From NCBI GenBank assembly GCA_902619805.1, contig CACNGC010000003.1:147564-211563 (forward strand): 64,000 nt of DNA. Reading direction: 5' to 3'. The stretch comes from an uncultured SAR116 cluster alpha proteobacterium (GTDB lineage Bacteria > Pseudomonadota > Alphaproteobacteria > Puniceispirillales > Marisalimonadaceae). Positions within the stretch are counted from its first letter, which is position 1; every line of letters starts with the position of its first letter. The translations under genes were made by a program, and so were the position numbers. Positions 57,745 to 64,000 of this stretch are shown here, in pieces. The notes under the pieces are model-generated. The model was given only the letters and a program-made list of their open reading frames with translations. It did not search any database and was not told where the DNA came from.

Positions 57745-59814
57745 ATGAGACTAGCTATTGATATCGGTGGAACTTTTACAGATATAGTTTTAGAAGATAA
57801 AACTAATCTTTTTACTAAAAAAGTTCTTACTTCTTCCTCTCAACCTGAAGTTGCAGTAATTCAGGGCGTAGTAGAACTATTACATGAAAATAATATAAAT
57901 TCTTCAGATATAAAGATGATCATTCATGGTACGACATTAGCTACAAATGCAATCATTGAAAGAAAGGGTGCTAAGACTTGTTTTATAACTACTGAGGGTT
58001 TTAGAGATGTTTTAGACATTGGTTATGAAAGTAGATTTGATCAGTATGACATACTTATTGAAAAAACAATGTCAATTGTTCCAAGAAAGCACAGATATGT
58101 AATAGAAGAAAGAACGGATATTAATGGAAATATTATTAAGCCTATAAGTACTAAAAAATTTCACAGTTTAGTTGAAACAATAAAAAATGAAAAATTTGAA
58201 AGTATTGGAATTGGCTTTCTTCATTCTTATGCAAATTCTAAAAATGAAAATGAACTAAAAGAATTTTTATTAAAATATTTACCAGATGTTGAGGTCAGTA
58301 TATCTTCTGATGTCTGTCCAGAAATAAGAGAATATGAACGTTTTACTACTACCGTAGTAAATTCATATATTAAACCTTTAATGTCTAGATATTTAAAAAA
58401 ATTAGATAGTGAATTAAAACAAAAAAGATTTAATTGTCCTCTCTTATTAATGACCTCTGGTGGAACTTTAACTAATGTAACGAGTGCGTGTAACAACCCA
58501 GTCAGGTTAGTTGAGTCCGGTCCTGCAGGTGGTGCCATTTTAGCAACATCTATTGCTGAAGACTTAAAATTAGATAAAGTAATTTCATTCGATATGGGAG
58601 GAACAACAGCAAAGATAACCATAATTGAAAACCAGAAAGCAATTAAAGCCCGAGAATTCGAAGTTGATAGAAAAGCAAGATTTAAAAAAGGAAGTGGCCT
58701 ACCTTTAAGAATTCCTGTAATCGAAATGGTTGAGATTGGCGCAGGAGGTGGATCAATAGCAAGAGTAAATAAGCTGGACCAAATTATTACTGGTCCAGAC
58801 AGTGCTGGCTCAAATCCAGGTCCAGCATGTTACTCAAACGGGGGTGATAATCCAACAATAACGGATGCAGATTTAGTTATAGGGAAGATTGATCCTGATA
58901 AATTTGCTGAGGGTAAAATAAACTTATCCAAAGAATTTGCTAAAAATGCAATTACTAAAAATATAAGTGAAAAAATTAATATGAAAACTGAAACAGCAGC
59001 ATTAGCAATATCTGAAATAGTTGATGAAACAATGTCAAACGCAACTAGAGTACATACCGTTGAACAAGGTCATGAAACATCAAACAGAACTCTTATTGGT
59101 TTTGGAGGAGCTGCCCCTCTTCATATTTCTAGAGTTGCAGAAAAATTAAGAGTTAAAAAAATTATCATCCCTACAAATGCAAGCGTAGGTTCAGCAGTCG
59201 GTTTTTTGAAAGCACCTGTTGGATACGAAGTAGTTAAAAGTCTTAGAATGTTATTAAATAAATTTAACTTTGAAAAAGTTAATAATTTACTAAGTTCCAT
59301 GAGGGATGAAGCAAAAAAAATTATACAAAATAACTCTGAAAAAACAGAATATATCGAAGAGCGTTTTGCATTTATGCGATATGCTGGACAAGGACACGAA
59401 ATTAAAGTGTCTATTGATAAAGAGGTGTTATATGATGAAGAAGCAAAAAAAATCAAAAACTCTTTCGAAGCAAATTACGAAAAACTATATTCGAGAATAC
59501 TGCCAAATGCAGACATAGAAATTTTAACTTGGTCTTTATCATTATCTATTTTGAGCGAGAATTCAAATGAATATGTAGAGTTAGATTCTTATAAAAAAAT
59601 TAAAGAAAATTTATTAATTGATTTCTGTGATTATGAAAGCGGAGAAAAAATTAAAATACCAAATTACGAAAGATCAGAGTTAAATCCAGGTGACTTAATA
59701 CAAGGTCAATGTGTGATAACAGAGGCTCAGACTACAATAGTTGTCTCTAATAATTTTAATACAAAAGTTTTAGGTAATAATTTTTTGCAAATGGAATATA
59801 TAGATAATGAATAA
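57745..59814 (+). CDS. hyuA: hydantoinase/oxoprolinase A-type subunit
   Basis: MRLAIDIGGTFTDIVLED, IIHGTTLATNAIIERKGAK, VISFDMGGTTAK, EIGAGGGSIARV, GPDSAGSNPGPACYSNGG. Confidence 0.94.
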   Translation: MRLAIDIGGTFTDIVLEDKTNLFTKKVLTSSSQPEVAVIQGVVELLHENNINSSDIKMIIHGTTLATNAIIERKGAKTCFITTEGFRDVLDIGYESRFDQYDILIEKTMSIVPRKHRYVIEERTDINGNIIKPISTKKFHSLVETIKNEKFESIGIGFLHSYANSKNENELKEFLLKYLPDVEVSISSDVCPEIREYERFTTTVVNSYIKPLMSRYLKKLDSELKQKRFNCPLLLMTSGGTLTNVTSACNNPVRLVESGPAGGAILATSIAEDLKLDKVISFDMGGTTAKITIIENQKAIKAREFEVDRKARFKKGSGLPLRIPVIEMVEIGAGGGSIARVNKLDQIITGPDSAGSNPGPACYSNGGDNPTITDADLVIGKIDPDKFAEGKINLSKEFAKNAITKNISEKINMKTETAALAISEIVDETMSNATRVHTVEQGHETSNRTLIGFGGAAPLHISRVAEKLRVKKIIIPTNASVGSAVGFLKAPVGYEVVKSLRMLLNKFNFEKVNNLLSSMRDEAKKIIQNNSEKTEYIEERFAFMRYAGQGHEIKVSIDKEVLYDEEAKKIKNSFEANYEKLYSRILPNADIEILTWSLSLSILSENSNEYVELDSYKKIKENLLIDFCDYESGEKIKIPNYERSELNPGDLIQGQCVITEAQTTIVVSNNFNTKVLGNNFLQMEYIDNE

Positions 59815-61432
59815 TAATTTAATTGATGATAAAAATAATATTCAAAATCAAGTTATGTGGAACAGACTTCTGTCTGTCGTTGAAGAACAGGGTCAAACAC
59901 TAGTTAGAACTGCCTTTAGCCCAATTGTTCGTGAATGTGGAGATATATCTGCTGGAGTATTTGACTTAGAAGGAAGAATGATGGCTCAAGCAGTTACTGG
60001 CACTCCTGGCCACGTTAATTCAATGGCGGAGTCAGTTAAGCATTTTATCAATTATTTTCCTCTTAATACAATGAATGAAGGAGACATTTTCATTACAAAT
60101 GATCCATGGATGGGTACAGGTCATTTAAATGATTTTGTACTTACAACCCCTTGTTTCAAAGACAACAAAATAGTTGGTCTTTTTTCATGTACATCCCATT
60201 TGACTGATATTGGAGGATTGGGAGTAGGTCCTGATGCTACTGATATACACATGGAAGGTCTTTATATACCTATGTTAAAATTAGCTGACAGAGGTGTCAT
60301 GAATGAAACTTTGTTAAAGCTAGTTAGCCAAAACACAAGACAACCAGTAGAAACAGAAGGTGATGTTTACTCATTGGCTGCATGTAATGACATAGGTTGC
60401 AAAAGATTAGTAGAAATGATGAATGAATTTCAAATCGATGACTTAAAGAGTTTATCTGATTTTATATATGACAAGTCACTTTCAGCTGTAGAAAATGAAA
60501 TTAAGAAAATCCCAAATGGCGTATATGAGAATTCTATGATGATAGATGGATTTGAAAAAGATATTAAATTAGAGGCTAAACTGACGGTTTCTGATAAATC
60601 AATATCAGTTGATTATACAGGCACTTCTGACAAATCTAAATTTGGTATAAATGTTCCATTATCATATACTAAGGCTTATACCTGCTTTGGTTTAAGTTGT
60701 CTTGTAAGTGCTGAAATACCAAATAATGCGGGCTCTCTAAAACCTTTTGAAATTGATGCGCCATTAGGTTCTATTTTAAACGCTCCATATCCTGCTGCTG
60801 TATGTGCAAGGCATATTATAGGACAAATGCTTCCTGATGTGGTTTTTGGTTGTTTAGAAAAAGCCATAGCCGATAAAGTGCCTGCAGAAGGTGCTTCTTG
60901 TTTGTGGAACATCACATTTCGTGGAAAAACTGACAGGGGAGCAAACAATAACTCACTATTTGCTGTAACTGCAGTTGTTAATGGTGGAACAGGAGCTAGA
61001 CCAAACAAAGATGGGTTATCAGCAACTGCTTACCCTTCTGGTGTAAGAGGAACCCCAGTTGAAATTAATGAGGCAGTTGCTCCATTGTTGTTTCTAAAAA
61101 AAGAATATAATCCTGGAAGTGGTGGTAAAGGAAAGTATAATGGTGGTTTGGGTCAATTAATTGAAATAAAATCAGCAATTAATGAGGATATGGATCTTTT
61201 AGCATCTTTTGATAGAATTAAATTTCCTGCAAGAGGTCGTTTTAATGGAAGCAATGGCAAACCTGGACAAGTCTCCATTAAGGGTAAAGGGAAGTTGAAT
61301 GGTAAAGGTACACAAGTCATAAAGGCAGGGGATATCTTACAAATTCATACACCTGGTGGTGCTGGCTATGGAGACTACTTAGAGAGAGATCAGGGTTTGT
61401 TAGAAAAAGATTTAGAGAACGAGTTTTTATAA
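59807..61432 (+). CDS. hyuB: hydantoinase/oxoprolinase B-type subunit
   Basis: VMWNRLLSVVEEQGQTLVRTAFSPIVRECGDISAGVFD, NDPWMGTGHLNDF, HTPGGAGYGDYLERD. Confidence 0.95.
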   Translation: MNNNLIDDKNNIQNQVMWNRLLSVVEEQGQTLVRTAFSPIVRECGDISAGVFDLEGRMMAQAVTGTPGHVNSMAESVKHFINYFPLNTMNEGDIFITNDPWMGTGHLNDFVLTTPCFKDNKIVGLFSCTSHLTDIGGLGVGPDATDIHMEGLYIPMLKLADRGVMNETLLKLVSQNTRQPVETEGDVYSLAACNDIGCKRLVEMMNEFQIDDLKSLSDFIYDKSLSAVENEIKKIPNGVYENSMMIDGFEKDIKLEAKLTVSDKSISVDYTGTSDKSKFGINVPLSYTKAYTCFGLSCLVSAEIPNNAGSLKPFEIDAPLGSILNAPYPAAVCARHIIGQMLPDVVFGCLEKAIADKVPAEGASCLWNITFRGKTDRGANNNSLFAVTAVVNGGTGARPNKDGLSATAYPSGVRGTPVEINEAVAPLLFLKKEYNPGSGGKGKYNGGLGQLIEIKSAINEDMDLLASFDRIKFPARGRFNGSNGKPGQVSIKGKGKLNGKGTQVIKAGDILQIHTPGGAGYGDYLERDQGLLEKDLENEFL

Positions 61433-62143
61433 TTAATTTAAATTGGTACTCCAAAAATTTCGACTAGGTTTAGTAGAAAATTTTTTTATTTGTATATCTA
61501 GTTTAACAAAATTCTCTATTAAAGCTGTTGCAGCCGTCACTCCTTCAATAATAGGTATGTTAAACTTATTACTTAATTTTTTTGATAAATTTAAAATACC
61601 AGGGCTTGTTATAATTATAGCCTCTGGGTTATATTCTGTAATTGTTCTTTGAATTTCGTTATCTAATTTATTCAAGTTTGATTTTGACATTGTATCCATA
61701 TCTAAAACTGGAACTTCTATTGAATTTATAGACACACATTTATGTTCCATGTCATATTTTGTTAAATTATTTTTCAAAGCTTCATGCGATTGAGATAAAT
61801 TGGTTATTACTGAAAACTTGTTTGCAATCATATTGGCAGTATAAAATGTGGCTTCACCTAGACCAATTATTGGTTTTGTCGTGATTTTTCTAATTGTTTC
61901 GACACCAATATCTTCAAAGGAAATAATTATAAAAGCGTCTGAAGAATTATTTGTTTCAACTTCTTTAAGTAATTTTGAAACATTTATAGTTTCACTGTGT
62001 AAGTCATAGTAGTCTTCTTGAAAACTTTTTTCACTAATAAAAATGCTAGAATTTTTACCTAAAATTTTTTGTGCGCAAAGCTTGATTTTTTCATTTGAAA
62101 TAGCAGATGAATATGGGTTAATGATACAAATTTCAATGCTCAA
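61433..62143 (-). CDS. Asp/Glu/hydantoin racemase-fold paralog with Cys-to-Ser at both catalytic positions
   Basis: ICIINPYSSAIS; FIIISFEDIGVE; AIIITSPGILN; overall clearly similar to the 36747-37478 product. Confidence 0.85.
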   Translation of the reverse strand: MSIEICIINPYSSAISNEKIKLCAQKILGKNSSIFISEKSFQEDYYDLHSETINVSKLLKEVETNNSSDAFIIISFEDIGVETIRKITTKPIIGLGEATFYTANMIANKFSVITNLSQSHEALKNNLTKYDMEHKCVSINSIEVPVLDMDTMSKSNLNKLDNEIQRTITEYNPEAIIITSPGILNLSKKLSNKFNIPIIEGVTAATALIENFVKLDIQIKKFSTKPSRNFWSTNLN

Positions 62144-62154
62144 ATCAGAGTTCT

Positions 62155-64000
62155 CTACTTATTTACAATGTTGGGTTTGTGTAAAATATTAATTTCTGGG
62201 AGTTCTTTATTATATTTTTTTATTTCTACTAAAGTTGAATGTGCTGATGGTCCTTGAGCTAGTGATGATGTACCAATATCTTCAGTCAAAACATTTGGAT
62301 TTCCATGTATACAAAAATCACCATCATTTACTGGATCATACCAAGCGCCAACAGGTAGAAAAACAACTCCTTTCATAACCTCATTACTGATAATTACACC
62401 AGCAAGGCATTTACCCCTTTTATTAAATACCTCAACAATATCACCGTTAATTAACCCTCTTGATTGAGCATCTTGGGGATGTATTTTTATTGGCTCTCTA
62501 CCTAATATTTTATAATTTTGACTTTCAGAACCATTATCAAGTTGACTGTGTAATCTATTATGAGGTTGGCCAGATATTAGCTGAAGTGGGTATTGTTTTG
62601 TTAAATTTGATCCAAGCCACTCTTCTTGTTCTAGCCAAGTAGGGTGCCCAGGACAATCTTGATAGTTAAAATTATAAACTGTTTCAGAAAAAATTTCTAT
62701 TTTCCCTGATGGTGTGGAGATAGGATTTTTTTGAGGATCTTTTCTAAAGTCTTCTAATAAAATAGTTTGCTTTTTGGGAGATAGTACTTCTTGAAAGCCA
62801 TTTTTCCAAAACTTATCAAACTCAGGTAAAGTAAATCCTTCATCTTTTGCTTTACTTTTTGCTTCATCCCAAATATGCCTAAGCCATTTGTTTTCATCTT
62901 TATCTTCAGTAAATTTATCTTCAAAATTTAATTTTGAAGCAATTTCAGAAAAAATCTCATAGTCAGATTTAGACTCTCCTACAGGTTCAATTACTTTATG
63001 CATTGGTGAAATCGTCTGATCCCAATGTTTAATACTTATATCATTTCTCTCTAGGGAAGTTGTTGCTGGTAATATTATGTCAGAGTGTCTTGCAAGGCTA
63101 TTCCACCAGATTTCATTTACTATTATAGTGTCAGGCTGTTTAAATGCTTTGCTAAGCTTCTTTAGGTTCATCTGATGATGAAAGGGATTACCACCTGCCC
63201 AATATACCAACTTTATATCTGGGTATTTTATTTCCTTTCCATTATAAGAAAAAAATTTTCCTGGTTGTAATAGCATATCTGAAATTCTGGCAACAGGAAT
63301 AAACTCAGAAACACGGTTTTTAAACTGCTCTAATGAAGGCCACTTAAAATATTGAACTGGATTTCCAATACCATTTTCTGCGCTGTATCCAAGGCCAAAA
63401 CCTCCACCTGGAAGTCCTATTTGTCCTAACATACAAGCAAGAACAGTTATCATCCAGTGTGGCTGTTCACCATACCGCTGCCGTTGCAAACCCCAAGCTC
63501 CAGTAATCATTGTTCTACTGGAGGACATTTTTTTTGCTAAATTATAAATTGTATTGCTTTGAACTCCAGTAATTTTAGATGCCCAGAAAGGTGTCTTAGC
63601 TTTACCATCGGAGATACCTTTTAGGTATTGAACAAATTTGTCGTATCCAACGCAATATTTGTTTAGAAAATCTCTGTCAGCTAGGCTTTCTATTTCTAAA
63701 ATATAAGCAATACTAAGCATTAATGCCGTATCTGTGCCTGGTCTTATTTTTACCCATTCAGCTTTACTTATTATATCAGCTTCCATTTCCATTGGGCTTA
63801 TGTTGATAAATTCTATACCTTTTTGTGCACATTTTTTTATGTATTCCTTGGTTGTGTGTTTTCCAACTCCCCCAGAGGTTACTTGTGCATTCTTTAAAGG
63901 TAATCCCCCAAACATAACTATTAATTCAGTATTATCTTTAATATTATTCCAATCAGTGTGAGTATCAAGAAATTGTCGATATGTCATACCAATCACATGG
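62155..64000 (-). CDS. molybdopterin-dependent oxidoreductase, biotin/DMSO/TMAO sulfoxide reductase family (N-terminus outside window)
   Basis: Open to window edge; WGLQRQRYGEQPHWMITVLACMLGQIGLPGGGFGLGYSAENGIG, QPHNRLHSQLDNG, GVVFLPVGAWYDP. Confidence 0.88.
   Translation of the reverse strand, partial: HVIGMTYRQFLDTHTDWNNIKDNTELIVMFGGLPLKNAQVTSGGVGKHTTKEYIKKCAQKGIEFINISPMEMEADIISKAEWVKIRPGTDTALMLSIAYILEIESLADRDFLNKYCVGYDKFVQYLKGISDGKAKTPFWASKITGVQSNTIYNLAKKMSSSRTMITGAWGLQRQRYGEQPHWMITVLACMLGQIGLPGGGFGLGYSAENGIGNPVQYFKWPSLEQFKNRVSEFIPVARISDMLLQPGKFFSYNGKEIKYPDIKLVYWAGGNPFHHQMNLKKLSKAFKQPDTIIVNEIWWNSLARHSDIILPATTSLERNDISIKHWDQTISPMHKVIEPVGESKSDYEIFSEIASKLNFEDKFTEDKDENKWLRHIWDEAKSKAKDEGFTLPEFDKFWKNGFQEVLSPKKQTILLEDFRKDPQKNPISTPSGKIEIFSETVYNFNYQDCPGHPTWLEQEEWLGSNLTKQYPLQLISGQPHNRLHSQLDNGSESQNYKILGREPIKIHPQDAQSRGLINGDIVEVFNKRGKCLAGVIISNEVMKGVVFLPVGAWYDPVNDGDFCIHGNPNVLTEDIGTSSLAQGPSAHSTLVEIKKYNKELPEINILHKPNIVNK

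Noticed and set aside
1-64000. CRISPR arrays, rRNA genes, intact transposases or prophage, restriction or toxin-antitoxin systems
   Set aside because: None could be supported from the sequence or the translated ORFs

Overview
AT-rich chromosomal segment with alphaproteobacterial, probably marine, gene content; taxonomy is inferred from gene order only. Left part (1-9 kb) is a housekeeping block: pheS(partial)-pheT-tRNA-Thr-murA-DUF2948-hisG-hisD-infA-maf-rng-yacG-tRNA-Phe. Next to tRNA-Phe (9-14.7 kb) is a variable zone: a TPR/SPINDLY-type glycosyltransferase, several gene remnants, an ArsR/ArsP-like pair with a near-perfect palindromic operator candidate, and a stand-alone SpoT-like HD hydrolase. 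From 14.8 to 34.8 kb are catabolic operons and their transporters: a hydroxyacid dehydrogenase/aldolase operon ending in a nonsense-interrupted TauE gene, a BMP-type nucleoside ABC transporter, a TAXI-TRAP system, and a six-gene CoA/isomerase/AbrB operon. From 35 to 64 kb is a large purine/ureide region: xdhAB, 8-oxoguanine deaminase, PuuD urate oxidase with cytochrome c tail, uraH, uraD, allantoicase, ureidoglycolate lyase, PuuE-type deacetylase, a dihydropyrimidinase-type hydantoinase, hyuAB, two DapA-like proteins and three Asp/Glu-racemase-fold proteins. Only one of those three racemase paralogs keeps both catalytic cysteines. No CRISPR array, rRNA or intact mobile element was seen. Functional names come from reading motifs in the supplied translations; no database search was run.
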